From NCBI RefSeq assembly GCF_910577345.1, contig NZ_CAJTMT010000010.1, positions 1 through 64,000 of the forward strand: a stretch of 64,000 nucleotides of DNA. The letters are read 5' to 3'. Both the position numbers and the translations under genes were made by a program. The stretch comes from an uncultured Duncaniella sp. (GTDB taxonomy: Bacteria > Bacteroidota > Bacteroidia > Bacteroidales > Muribaculaceae). The notes beneath the pieces were generated by a model. It was not told where the DNA came from. It saw only the letters and a list, made by a program, of their open reading frames with translations, and ran no database searches. Positions 16,278 through 24,734 of this stretch are shown here, piece by piece (within the stretch, counting starts at the first letter, position 1; each line of letters starts with the position of its first letter).

Positions 16278-16760
16278 ATGTTAAGCGAATTTCTTCAAGA
16301 TGCTTTCTTCGCAGCGATCGCAGCCATCGGTTTCGCAGCGATAAGCAACCCTCCAAGGAGGGCCTACCTCTATTGCGCCATCATTGCCGCCGTCGGGCAT
16401 TCCGCACGGTTTCTGATGATGCAGGAGAGTCTGCTCGGTCTTCATATTGTCATCGCAAGCACTTTGGCGGCACTGATAGTCGGTATGCTTGCCGTATTGT
16501 TGTCGCCCGTGGCACATACGCCTGCGGAGACATGTCTCTTCCCCTCTCTGCTCCCGATGATTCCGGGCATTTATGCCTACAAGACTTTCGGAGGATTGGT
16601 GATGTGTCTGTATCACGGCAGCGAAGATGCTTTCGACCATTATTTCTACCTCTTCGTTAGCAACGGACTGACCTGTCTGTTCATCCTCCTCGGGATGGTG
16701 ATAGGCGCTACTATTCCGATATTCCTGTTTAAAAACATCTCGTTTCAAGCAACGAGGTGA
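16278..16760 (+). CDS. threonine/serine exporter, ThrE C-terminal half
   Basis: 160 residues with about five membrane helices (FAAIAAIGFAAISNPPRRAYLYC at the start, then PETC/PSLLPMIPGIYAYKTF and a last helix). This is the ThrE_2 partner of the preceding protein; the two probably assemble into one exporter. It starts 55 bases after the first half, and its stop precedes the LysR gene by 59 bases. Confidence 0.83.
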   Translation: MLSEFLQDAFFAAIAAIGFAAISNPPRRAYLYCAIIAAVGHSARFLMMQESLLGLHIVIASTLAALIVGMLAVLLSPVAHTPAETCLFPSLLPMIPGIYAYKTFGGLVMCLYHGSEDAFDHYFYLFVSNGLTCLFILLGMVIGATIPIFLFKNISFQATR

Positions 16761-16819
16761 AGACGCGGGCGGTGGCCCGGTCAAGATATATTCATCCATT
16801 ATTTCAGATTCATCCCATC

Positions 16820-17722
16820 ATGGAACTTCGACAGCTTAAATATTTCGTCAAGGTGGCCGAGACATTGAACTTCTCGGAGGCATCGCGCGCACTCTTCATC
16901 ACCCAAAGCACCCTTTCGCAGCAGATCAAGCAACTGGAGCAGGAGATGGGCACAATGCTGTTTGTGCGCGACAGCCACAGTGTATCTCTGACCGAGGCAG
17001 GAAGCGAGTTGCTGCCCTACGCTGTCCGTACCCTTCAGGACGCTCAGCTTTGCCACGAGAGGATGAATGATTTGCGCGAGTTGCTTGCCGGAACGCTGAA
17101 CATCGGCGTTACCTATTCGTTCAGTCCGATACTGACAGAGACCTTGCTTGATTTCATGAAGCTTTATCCCGGTGTCAAGCTCAACATCTATTATAAGCCT
17201 GTCTCGGAACTGATGACAATGTTGAGCGAAAGGGAAGTAGATTTCGTGTTGGCCTTCCGTCCGCGTCAGGCTACCGACGGGATTGAGTCACATGCGCTGT
17301 TCCAAAACTATTTAGCCGTGATTGTCAACTCATGCCATCCGCTTGCATCCAAGCAAAAGGTGACAATGGAGGAGCTGAGCCACTATGACCTGGCTCTGCC
17401 TACGAAGGGATTGCAGGCGCGGAATTACTTTGATGCTATCGTCATGCCCAAAGGAATGGATATGCGCGTTAGGATTGAGCTTAATGAGGTCAACATTCTT
17501 CTGAAACTCATCAGTTGCAGCAATCTTGTGACCGTCCTTGCAGAAGCTACAACGCACAATGTCAAGGGGATCAAAGCTGTTCCCCTTGACATTGCGGCTA
17601 ATGAGATGATAGGATGTGTCCACACTCTGCGTGACAGTTACCACAAGCGTTCGATGCGTGAATTCGTGAGAATGTTGAGCGAATCGGCTGCAATCCGTGA
17701 GCGTGTCAACGCATGGCTTTAG
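16820..17722 (+). CDS. LysR-family transcription regulator
   Basis: 300 residues from the ATG at 16820 (MELRQLKYFVKVAE); the frame opening at 16757 adds 21 residues overlapping the exporter gene and not present in the family. The N-terminal winged helix FSEASRALFITQSTLSQQIKQLE is typical, followed by a substrate-binding domain of the CynR/CysB type. It is co-directional with the ThrE genes and may control them, but LysR targets are usually divergent, and the divergent neighbour is absent here. Effector unknown. Confidence 0.88.
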   Translation: MELRQLKYFVKVAETLNFSEASRALFITQSTLSQQIKQLEQEMGTMLFVRDSHSVSLTEAGSELLPYAVRTLQDAQLCHERMNDLRELLAGTLNIGVTYSFSPILTETLLDFMKLYPGVKLNIYYKPVSELMTMLSEREVDFVLAFRPRQATDGIESHALFQNYLAVIVNSCHPLASKQKVTMEELSHYDLALPTKGLQARNYFDAIVMPKGMDMRVRIELNEVNILLKLISCSNLVTVLAEATTHNVKGIKAVPLDIAANEMIGCVHTLRDSYHKRSMREFVRMLSESAAIRERVNAWL

Positions 17723-17724
17723 GT

Positions 17725-17760
17725 GTGAGGATGAAGCTAATCGGGAGTCTGCATCCTCAC
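17725..17760. terminator. stem-loop between converging genes
   Basis: GTGAGGATG (17725-17733) pairs with CATCCTCAC (17752-17760). It separates the LysR gene from the S9 peptidase gene, which ends 12 bases later. Confidence 0.6.
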
Positions 17761-17771
17761 CGGGAGTGGAA

Positions 17772-20228
17772 TCAGTCGAGTGTCTTTTTCGGATAGAGTG
17801 ATTCCCACCATGAATCATCATCCTGCAGGTATTTGGCAAACCAGGCGAAGATTGTCTCCTGCCATTGCTTGCGTTTGTTGAAGTCGGTCACCTGATGGTT
17901 GGCATCCTTGACGGCAACAAAGGCAGTCTCGCGTCCGAGGAGTTTGAGGGCGGTATACATCTGGATGCTCTCTCCGAAGGGGACGTTCGTGTCGGCATCG
18001 CCGTGAAGGAAAAGTATCGGAGTATGAATCTTGTCGGCATTGTAGAGCGGACTCTGTTTCACATAGAGGTCGGAGTGGCTCCAGGGATAGCTGTTGGCCA
18101 TGCTGACCTCGCTGTAGGAATAGCCCCAGTAGCCTTCGCCCCAATAGCTTGTGTGGTCGCTGATACCTGCGTGTGAGATAGCGGCTGCGAAGATGTCGGT
18201 GCGTGTCTGGAGATATTGGGTCATGAAACCGCCGTAGGATGCACCGATGCAACCGATTTTAGATGCGTCCACCCACGGATTGGCGGCAGTGAACTGTTTC
18301 ACGCCTTCGATAATGTCTTCAGCAACACCTTCACCGGCGGTATTGACATGGCGCGATGCGAATTCCTGACCGAAACCTGCGCTTCCGCTCGGATTGATGA
18401 CAAGGACGACGTAGCCGTTGGCCGCATAGACATGGTGCGGGTAGCGGCCTTCGAATGTGCGGCTTGTCGGGCTGCAACCACCATAGTAGTTGACAATCAT
18501 AGGATACTTGCGCGAAGGATCGAAGTCGGGAGGAAGGATGTAGCGCCCGCAGATGCTGTCGCCTCGTGATGTGAGATAGGTCCAAGGTTTGCATTCGCCT
18601 AAGCGTATGCCGTCAAGGCGCTCGGCACTAATATCCTCGATAAGTTCCTGACGGAGATTCTTGGTGTTGAGCGAATAGAGACGGTCGGAGTTGGAAGCTC
18701 CCTGACCTACATAGACCAGAGCCGGGGCCGATGAAGCGACGGCAAATGAAGCCACGTATTCCTCATTTGCCTTGAGGTCGTCAATCTTTCCATTCGCGGG
18801 GTTGACGCGGAAGAGTGAACGGCGGTCACGGTCCTCGGCTGCGAAATAGATGCAGCCGTCGGCGCGGTTCCAGATGACATTCTCGACAGAAGGATTGAAA
18901 TCGCGTGTGAGGGGAGTTATGTCGGTGGTGGCGACATCGAGGATGTAGAGCTGATTGTCATACATGCTCGGTGTGCGTCCTTCGGGCAGATTCTTTCCGA
19001 TTGCACCGTAGGCTTCGGGCGAACCTATGAGCGCAACTTTCGAGCCGTCGGGCGAGAGGGTCGCTCCTCCGAAAAATCCTTCCTTATCAACGAGGCAGCG
19101 GGTTGAGTTGTCGGCGAGATTCAGAAGATAGAGGGAAGAGAGAGTGGTGGGGCGTTTCTCCAATCGGGATTCGGAGACGGTGTAAAGGAGCTTGCTGCCA
19201 TCGTCGGAAATCCCACACAATCCGATGTTGCGGTTGCCGAATGTGAGCGGGGTTGACAGTCCGGTGGCAAAATCCATTTTCATGAGTGTCCCTCGGTTTC
19301 TCCATCCGGGCTGGCGGTCTTCGGGATGGACGATTTCATAGAGGTCGGCGCTCTTTTCCTTCGGCCCTTCCTGAGTCTTCATGTAAATCATGAAGTCCTC
19401 GGTGGGAGAAATCGTGAAATAGCTTGTCGGAAGTTCAGAGGCGATAACTTCTTCCTGTCCGTTGGCCGGATTGAGGGTGACGAGTTCAAGTTTGTCGTTT
19501 TTGTAACGGGTGAAGTAGAGCAGGTCGCTCTTCGGCATCCATTTGAGGGCTTCTAACCTTTTTGCCAATACGGCTCCCCCGTTGGCGGCACTCACTTCGT
19601 TGGAGAAAGTATTGGCTCCTCCTTCGTGGGTGGTGTAGTAGATTCTCAGAAGATATTTGCCGCTCGGAGAAAGCGATGCGGAGCTGAAGCGGCGACCGGT
19701 CATGACATCGTTGAGGGTGTAGCGGCGCTGTGAACCGGAATTGATTTTCATCAGTTCGGGACGTTCGCTTTCAAGGGCTATCTTTACGGAGTCGGCGGAG
19801 GCACTGTCGGTAAGACACTTGATGGTGATGCTGTGGGTGGCGGGAGTGAGGCGGAGCTGATCACTGTCAAGTTTTTTTCCGTCAAGGTAAACCTCATGGT
19901 TCTTCAGACCGTCGACTTTGAGCGATGCGGTGACGTAGCGTTCATTGTCAATCGTGAAATTCAACAGGTGGAGGGCATGGCTGTCGGATTTAAGGACTAA
20001 ACCGCCGTCACACAATCGCCCCTTGTCGGCTGATGCGAGCGAAAGCGGAGTAGCGAGCAGTGAGGAAGGGTCAAATTTCTTTGAGTTTACATCGACACTG
20101 TCCACCATGACGGGTAGATTGAGTGAAAAGGGACCTTGATATTTGAATGACTCAATATCAATCTTTTCAGCACTTGCATTCATCGAAAGGAAGGCAAGTG
20201 CGCTTAAAGGTAATATGCGCAAGTTCAT
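17772..20228 (-). CDS. S9 family peptidase (dipeptidyl/oligopeptidyl type)
   Basis: 818 residues. The start at 20228 (MNLRILPLSALAFLSMNASA, a signal peptide) is chosen because the next upstream start at 20267 lies ahead of the -7 box at 20248-20255. The N-terminal about 550 residues form a WD/beta-propeller-type domain, the rest is an alpha/beta hydrolase with GASYGG (nucleophile Ser near 663), HGDADTNVPF (Asp) and DANHQV (His). Members cleave short peptides after Pro or Ala in the periplasm. The radical SAM gene lies 95 bases upstream in the same direction, but the intervening -7 box indicates its own transcript. Confidence 0.9.
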   Translation of the reverse strand: MNLRILPLSALAFLSMNASAEKIDIESFKYQGPFSLNLPVMVDSVDVNSKKFDPSSLLATPLSLASADKGRLCDGGLVLKSDSHALHLLNFTIDNERYVTASLKVDGLKNHEVYLDGKKLDSDQLRLTPATHSITIKCLTDSASADSVKIALESERPELMKINSGSQRRYTLNDVMTGRRFSSASLSPSGKYLLRIYYTTHEGGANTFSNEVSAANGGAVLAKRLEALKWMPKSDLLYFTRYKNDKLELVTLNPANGQEEVIASELPTSYFTISPTEDFMIYMKTQEGPKEKSADLYEIVHPEDRQPGWRNRGTLMKMDFATGLSTPLTFGNRNIGLCGISDDGSKLLYTVSESRLEKRPTTLSSLYLLNLADNSTRCLVDKEGFFGGATLSPDGSKVALIGSPEAYGAIGKNLPEGRTPSMYDNQLYILDVATTDITPLTRDFNPSVENVIWNRADGCIYFAAEDRDRRSLFRVNPANGKIDDLKANEEYVASFAVASSAPALVYVGQGASNSDRLYSLNTKNLRQELIEDISAERLDGIRLGECKPWTYLTSRGDSICGRYILPPDFDPSRKYPMIVNYYGGCSPTSRTFEGRYPHHVYAANGYVVLVINPSGSAGFGQEFASRHVNTAGEGVAEDIIEGVKQFTAANPWVDASKIGCIGASYGGFMTQYLQTRTDIFAAAISHAGISDHTSYWGEGYWGYSYSEVSMANSYPWSHSDLYVKQSPLYNADKIHTPILFLHGDADTNVPFGESIQMYTALKLLGRETAFVAVKDANHQVTDFNKRKQWQETIFAWFAKYLQDDDSWWESLYPKKTLD

Positions 20229-20247
20229 GTGATAAAATTGTGTAACG

Positions 20248-20255
20248 CAAAAATA
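20248..20255 (-). promoter_or_regulatory. -7 box of the S9 peptidase gene
   Basis: TATTTTTG on the minus strand, about 20 bases ahead of the chosen ATG, fixing the start codon. Confidence 0.55.
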
Positions 20256-20322
20256 CACAATTTCCATGAGACAATGTATATAGAATGAGTAAATAAATTA
20301 AAGGAACAATTGGTGTATTTTT

Positions 20323-21342
20323 TTATTTTAAGAAAAATTCTCTTTTATCAAGTGTTAGGCTCTGATCCCTATTTCTTGGGGAGCCGGAGAGGATAGCAGA
20401 AACTTCTCTACATCCACAATCACAAATGTATTTAGCCATACAGCCTTGACATTCTGTTGGATGATAGTTCGACTCTAAATATAAATTCCAATATTCCCTA
20501 TCAGTAATTAATGTGGGATTGAATACATATCCAACTATCCTAGGAGAATGGTTACATACTCTAATTCTTCCGGATGGATCGACTGCAAAAAAACGTTTCG
20601 CAGCAGCGCATCGATATCCAATTTTTAAATGCTCATATTGAGTAGGATGGTAAATAGAGCATAACGGAATTGTTGTTCCCATTCGTCCGTAAATATTTGC
20701 GGATTTAAGAGCGGCTTCTGTTATTTGCAGCATTTCATTTACCTGCTTAGTCGAGAGTTTTAATTCTTCTAAATAAGTAATCCCTCTACCTCCTGGCATA
20801 AATCGATTGAGTAGAATATTAGATGCACCATTCTTGATTGTAAGTGAAATCACATTATGTAATTCGTGTATGTTTTGTCTGGTCGCTGTTATGCTGGCTG
20901 TTACTTTAATCCCAATCTCTTTCGCTTTTTTCATCTTTTCAAGAATATTGTCTGCACCGTTTATTCCAGTGTGCCATTTGAAAGTGTCGTAGCCAGGAAA
21001 GCTGATAGCTAACTGAACGCCATACTTTTTGAAGAGCATTAACCATTCATCGTTTATCAGTAAGCCATTAGAAATAATACTGCAACTTTTACATTTTTGT
21101 TTTGTCACAACATATTTAAGTAGCTCAGCAAATCCATCTTTCATCAATGCCTCACCTCCCGAAAATGTAATTTGTTCTACTCCATTGTTGAGAAGAATAT
21201 CGATTGCATTTTCCCATTCGCTAATTGTCAGCTCTTTTTCGAGTGGGTACGATGATTGCTCCCATGGACAATAGCAGAACTTACACTTATGATTACATGT
21301 ATATGTAAGTTCTATTACAACATTCTTAGGTAAAAGTCTCAT
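20323..21342 (-). CDS. radical SAM/SPASM enzyme
   Basis: 339 residues. The 4Fe-4S binding motif is CNHKCKFC (Cys16, Cys20, Cys23), with the SAM-binding SGGEAL at 61-66. The C-terminal SPASM domain has the full pattern C245-X12-G-X4-C263 and C298-X2-C301-X5-C307-X3-C311, so it should bind auxiliary clusters. SPASM enzymes modify peptides, proteins or sulfatases by radical chemistry. Its ATG overlaps the TAA of the upstream small Cys-rich gene (TAATG), which implies that the small protein is its partner or substrate. The gene is visibly AT-rich against the his operon, consistent with acquisition. It is not a sulfatase maturase in context, as no sulfatase is nearby. Confidence 0.85.
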   Translation of the reverse strand: MRLLPKNVVIELTYTCNHKCKFCYCPWEQSSYPLEKELTISEWENAIDILLNNGVEQITFSGGEALMKDGFAELLKYVVTKQKCKSCSIISNGLLINDEWLMLFKKYGVQLAISFPGYDTFKWHTGINGADNILEKMKKAKEIGIKVTASITATRQNIHELHNVISLTIKNGASNILLNRFMPGGRGITYLEELKLSTKQVNEMLQITEAALKSANIYGRMGTTIPLCSIYHPTQYEHLKIGYRCAAAKRFFAVDPSGRIRVCNHSPRIVGYVFNPTLITDREYWNLYLESNYHPTECQGCMAKYICDCGCREVSAILSGSPRNRDQSLTLDKREFFLK

Positions 21343-21716
21343 TATTTTATGTCTAAAACCAAATTATCTTCATGAAAAATATGAACACCATTACATAGAT
21401 TAATAGGGTGATTTATGGGGATTTGAATATGCTCAAAAACTTTAAAATCTGAATTCTTCGCTAATTCGTTCAGACATTCCCTACAGAGAAAATGTACATA
21501 TACAGTATGGCCGAGTTCTCTATTGTGGGCAGTTAAAATGTTAATATCATAATATGAGGAATGATAAAAAGATATACTTTTTTCACATTTATCACATTCT
21601 ATAGTTACATCTGGTTCATCATCATAGTCATCGGCAGGCTCATAGCACATCACATCCAGGGTTTGGATGCTTATTCTTCTAATGAACTGATGTAGTCTGA
21701 AGGCTAAATTGCGCAT
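21342..21716 (-). CDS. small Cys-rich protein coupled to the radical SAM enzyme
   Basis: 124 residues from ATG 21716. A basic N-terminus (MRNLAFRLHQFIRRIS), an acidic DDYDDEPDV segment, then two CxxC pairs (Cys41/Cys44 and Cys78/Cys81) that look like a zinc ribbon, with two further Cys at 24 and 108. No signal peptide. No family is recognised. The stop overlaps the radical SAM start. It may be a substrate (a modified protein or RiPP-like precursor, though long and without a Gly-Gly leader), or a metal-binding adaptor. Confidence 0.65.
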   Translation of the reverse strand: MRNLAFRLHQFIRRISIQTLDVMCYEPADDYDDEPDVTIECDKCEKSISFYHSSYYDINILTAHNRELGHTVYVHFLCRECLNELAKNSDFKVFEHIQIPINHPINLCNGVHIFHEDNLVLDIK

Positions 21717-21892
21717 GGTTAAAATATAGTTGTTATCAGGGAAATACAAAATCTAATTAGACTCATCTTGTAAATTTAATTAATAAATTATTGAATTACT
21801 TATGAGTTGATAGTATATAGAGTTTGCGAATTTACGAAAACTTGTCTTGGCGTACAACAATAATTTGATAAAAAGCTACTACTACATCGAGC
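21717..21892. other. AT-rich upstream region of the radical SAM pair
   Basis: Holds the presumed promoter of the coupled pair; a TAGATTTTG-like element on the minus strand at about 21745-21753 is only a near match to the -7 consensus. No coding sequence seen. Confidence 0.3.
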
Positions 21893-22205
21893 GAATATAC
21901 AATGAAGCCCGTAGGACGCAATTGTATATTCGTGAGGCGTGGGGTTAGGTTGGTATTGAATCAGACGGGCATCGAAGATGTCCGATAATATCATCCCGTC
22001 ACAAATAATTATCTACGGAATTGATTCGTTTCAAAATATCGAAATAGGTAATATCCCCACATTCTCCACATATCAACAATTATTTGAATAATCCGGAGGC
22101 GTGCGTTATTATCGGACATCTTCGATGCCCGTGGGAGGATGTTATTCCTTTTCCCCACACCTTCGCGCGCCGCAATTTCGCCCTGCGGGCTTCATTGCAT
22201 CGCGC
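21893..22205. repeat. two inverted copies of a hairpin-bearing unit
   Basis: A perfect 26-base inverted repeat (21965-21990 and 22107-22132) flanks 116 bases. Outward from each arm runs a diverged continuation that ends in a hairpin. Left: GAATATACAAT (21893-21903) pairs with ATTGTATATTC (21921-21931). Right: GCGCGCCGCAAT (22165-22176) pairs with ATTGCATCGCGC (22194-22205) apart from a 2-base internal loop. Stem bases differ but pairing is kept, while the loop (CCTNCGGGCTTC) and the following GCTCGATG are conserved. Inside the loop GYCC pairs with GGGC; the left copy needs a G-U pair that exists only on the minus-strand RNA. This looks like a conserved structured element, REP-like or RNA. Confidence 0.65.
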
Positions 22206-22605
22206 TCGATGAGGGGCTACCATCGTACCGCTGCTTCGCAGCTAACCGGCTGCCATCCGGCAAAGTAGTGACATAATGCAATAGCCTCGTAATTCACCAA
22301 TTACCATCCATAACAAATTTGTTATATGATAGAACAGAATAAACAAAAGTGACAGAAGTGTAATTTGCTGAAATTAAGCTTTTTGTATCTTCTGACCTTC
22401 TGTCTTTCTGTACCCTTTTCAGATGTTGACGGATTTAATGCATTGTAATTACGGTTTGTGCAGCAATTTACCAATTGCCATACGGTGAGGTGATGCATCT
22501 TCGCAGCTTACCAATTTATAGTTTAACCGATCCCGGAAGGTTTTTTTCATCAAAATTACTATCAGTTTTGACTGAAAAGGTGCGAAGATGCAAAAACTGT
22601 GGTTT
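22206..22605. other. 400 bases without a gene
   Basis: Contains short repeated words (CTTCGCAGCTAAC near 22235 and CTTCGCAGCTTACC near 22500), a 16-base palindrome ATAACAAATTTGTTAT at 22310-22325, and no open frame of note. Probably the flank of the repeat element and the 3' region of the next minus-strand gene. Confidence 0.4.
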
Positions 22606-23055
22606 TTATTTCCTTTTTATGGTAAGGTTCATTTCCAATAGGGCGGTGTAGGCTATCGAGGCGGCTGCGGCGGCTGCTTCGGGGTCGATGTTGCGTTCGC
22701 GTTCAATGTGGAGGAGTGCGGAGGCATAGTCACGTTTATGTTCAGCATTCAGTTTGGTCCAGTTTATGCCTGCGAACTCTACCGCAATATCCTCAGCGTA
22801 GGGCAGGAGTCCGAGACGCATCATCACTGCAATGACGGGATAGCCGGGGTAGCCCTGCCAGAATGTAGCATTGTCGGTTGAGGTGAAGACTTTTGCATCG
22901 TCGCGCCATGTCACTTTATATTTCTTCGCGCGGTCAGAGGATTCCACTTCCGCTTCACCATGACCGACGGTGCTGTCAGCAAGGATGTTGACGCGACCAT
23001 CGGTGAGGGCCGTCCATGCCTCGTAGATTTTTTCGATAGGGGTCTGCTTTTTCAT
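22606..23055 (-). CDS. conserved-looking hypothetical protein (149 aa)
   Basis: Start at ATG 23055 (MKKQTPIEKIYEAWTAL); an earlier ATG 9 bases upstream adds three residues. The protein is soluble, mixed alpha/beta, with a Trp-rich middle (WRDDAKVFTSTDNATFWQGYPGYP) and an Ala-rich helix near the C-terminus (EAAAAAASIAY). No signal peptide or family recognised. It diverges from the flavin reductase gene. GC content is like the his region, so it is probably a native gene. Confidence 0.65.
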   Translation of the reverse strand: MKKQTPIEKIYEAWTALTDGRVNILADSTVGHGEAEVESSDRAKKYKVTWRDDAKVFTSTDNATFWQGYPGYPVIAVMMRLGLLPYAEDIAVEFAGINWTKLNAEHKRDYASALLHIERERNIDPEAAAAAASIAYTALLEMNLTIKRK

Positions 23056-23109
23056 GCCATACATATATTAATTGTATGAAAAATAAACCCGTGTGGGAGG
23101 ATTATTGTT

Positions 23110-23117
23110 TAACTTTG
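23110..23117 (+). promoter_or_regulatory. -7 box of the flavodoxin/FMN reductase gene
   Basis: TAACTTTG, 22 bases before the ATG at 23140, in the divergent gap. Confidence 0.5.
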
Positions 23118-23139
23118 CAGAAAAGTCAAAATTATTGGT

Positions 23140-23769
23140 ATGAAAGTATTAGTTATAAACGGAAGTCCTCATCTTCACGGCTGTACAGACCGTGCGCTCA
23201 ATGAGGTTGAAGCAACGCTTCAGAACGAAGGGATTGAAACTGTCAGGGTAAATGTCGGTAATCAGGATATTCGCGGGTGTATTTCCTGCCTTTTCTGTCG
23301 CAAGCATGGCGAATGTGTGTTTCATGATCTTGTCAACGAGGCCGCGCCTCTGTTTGAAGAGGCAGATGGTATAATTGTCGGTTCCCCGACGTATTATGCC
23401 GGTGCCAACGGTCAGGTGCTTGCTTTCCTCGACCGTCTGTTCTACTCCACAGCAGGAACCTTCGACAAGACTATGAAGGTCGGGGCGGCTGTCATCTCAT
23501 CCCGTAGGGGTGGTTCGACATCGGCATTTGATGAAATCAATAAATACTTTACCATCAGCGCCATGCCGATTGTGTCGAGCACATACTGGAATGAGGTACA
23601 CGGTTTTGTGGCTGAAGATGTCGAAAAGGATCTTGAGGGACTCCAGACAATGCGCAATCTTGGACGCAATATGGCTTTCCTCATAAAAGCTATAAATGCC
23701 CGGAAGGAAACTGAGGGTGTTCCTGCTCAGGAACGCAGGTTTTTTACCAGTTTCCATGACGGAAAGTAA
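23140..23769 (+). CDS. flavodoxin family NAD(P)H-dependent oxidoreductase
   Basis: 209 residues with no signal peptide. KVLVINGSPHLHGCTD (residues 2 to 17) is the phosphate-binding loop of the NADPH-dependent FMN reductase fold; GSPTYYAGANGQVLAFLDRLFYS (about 81 to 103) is the flavin loop. The CxxC-x2-C cluster CISCLFCRKHGEC (about 46 to 58) is typical of the iron-sulfur flavoprotein-like subgroup that lacks the cluster in some members. Role probably reduction of quinones, nitro compounds or other acceptors; substrate unknown. Confidence 0.85.
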   Translation: MKVLVINGSPHLHGCTDRALNEVEATLQNEGIETVRVNVGNQDIRGCISCLFCRKHGECVFHDLVNEAAPLFEEADGIIVGSPTYYAGANGQVLAFLDRLFYSTAGTFDKTMKVGAAVISSRRGGSTSAFDEINKYFTISAMPIVSSTYWNEVHGFVAEDVEKDLEGLQTMRNLGRNMAFLIKAINARKETEGVPAQERRFFTSFHDGK

Positions 23770-23840
23770 GCAAACGGTATGTTTTATTAACTTTTTGATG
23801 AAATTTACATGTATTTTATTAAAATTTGAAATAAAACATA

Positions 23841-23848
23841 TAACTTTG
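23841..23848 (+). promoter_or_regulatory. -7 box of the his operon
   Basis: TAACTTTG, about 30 bases ahead of the hisG ATG at 23877. No attenuator-like His-codon leader is seen between them. Confidence 0.55.
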
Positions 23849-23876
23849 CAAACCATTTCTAAGAAAAAAAGAATTT

Positions 23877-24728
23877 ATGCTTCGAATTGCCATACAGGCC
23901 AAAGGTCGACTTAACGAGAAGACCATGGCCTTACTTGCCGATGCCGGCATCTCGGCTTCCGTCGGAAGCCGTTCGCTCATAGCCCACGCAAAGGGTTTTC
24001 CGGTGGATTTACTTCTTCTTCGAGACGATGACATACCTCAGGCCGTCTCGATGGGAACAGCCGACATAGGTATTGTCGGACTAAATGAGGTGGAAGAGAA
24101 AAATGTCGATGTCAAGCGTGTGCTTGATCTCGGATTCGGCGGTTGCCGTCTGAGCCTTGCCGTCCCCCGTGAGGCTGACTACAAAGGCCTCGAATGGTTC
24201 AACGGCAAACGCATCGCCACTTCATATCCCGAAATCCTTTCGCGTTTCCTCAAAGAGAAGAATATCAATGCCAAAATCCACACCATCACCGGATCAGTCG
24301 AGATTGCTCCTGCCGTCGGGATGGCCGATGCGATTTTCGATATAGTGTCGTCAGGCGGAACGCTGATTCAGAACGGTCTTGTCGAGGTGGAATCCATCCT
24401 TGAATCTCAGGCGGTGCTCATTGCCACTCCCGGACTGCCGGAGGAGAAGCAGGCTGAACTCGACAAACTCTGCTTCCGTTTCCGTTCGATTATTGAGAGC
24501 CGTGGCATGAAATATGTGCTCATGAATCTTCCGAAATCGTCGCTTGACGAGGCCTTGAAGGTACTTCCCGGAATGAAGAGCCCGACAATCCTTCATCTTG
24601 CCGATCCCGACTGGCTTTCGATTCATGCCGTCATTCCCGAATCGCAACTTTGGGAGCGCATCGAGCGTCTGAAGGCCATCGGTGCAGAGGATATTCTTGT
24701 GCTTGTGCTTGAAAATATTGTAAAATAA
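23877..24728 (+). CDS. hisG: ATP phosphoribosyltransferase
   Basis: 283 residues. First step of histidine synthesis, joining PRPP and ATP. The protein is the long HisG form with a C-terminal regulatory domain (about residues 205 to 283) that binds histidine; it needs no HisZ. Visible are LRIAIQAKGRLNE at the start and the PRPP loop DAIFDIVSSGGTL (about 153 to 165). It begins the operon hisGDCBHA; six bases separate it from hisD. Confidence 0.96.
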   Translation: MLRIAIQAKGRLNEKTMALLADAGISASVGSRSLIAHAKGFPVDLLLLRDDDIPQAVSMGTADIGIVGLNEVEEKNVDVKRVLDLGFGGCRLSLAVPREADYKGLEWFNGKRIATSYPEILSRFLKEKNINAKIHTITGSVEIAPAVGMADAIFDIVSSGGTLIQNGLVEVESILESQAVLIATPGLPEEKQAELDKLCFRFRSIIESRGMKYVLMNLPKSSLDEALKVLPGMKSPTILHLADPDWLSIHAVIPESQLWERIERLKAIGAEDILVLVLENIVK

Positions 24729-24734
24729 TCGGAT

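Noticed and set aside
16757..16819. Extended start of the LysR gene
   Set aside because: The extra residues lack similarity and the family starts at MELRQLKYF; the extension overlaps the ThrE end.
20229..20267. Extended start of the S9 peptidase
   Set aside because: The upstream start lies before the -7 box at 20248-20255, so it would not be transcribed.
22206..22605. Hidden gene in the 400-base gap
   Set aside because: No frame of useful length; only repeats and palindromes.
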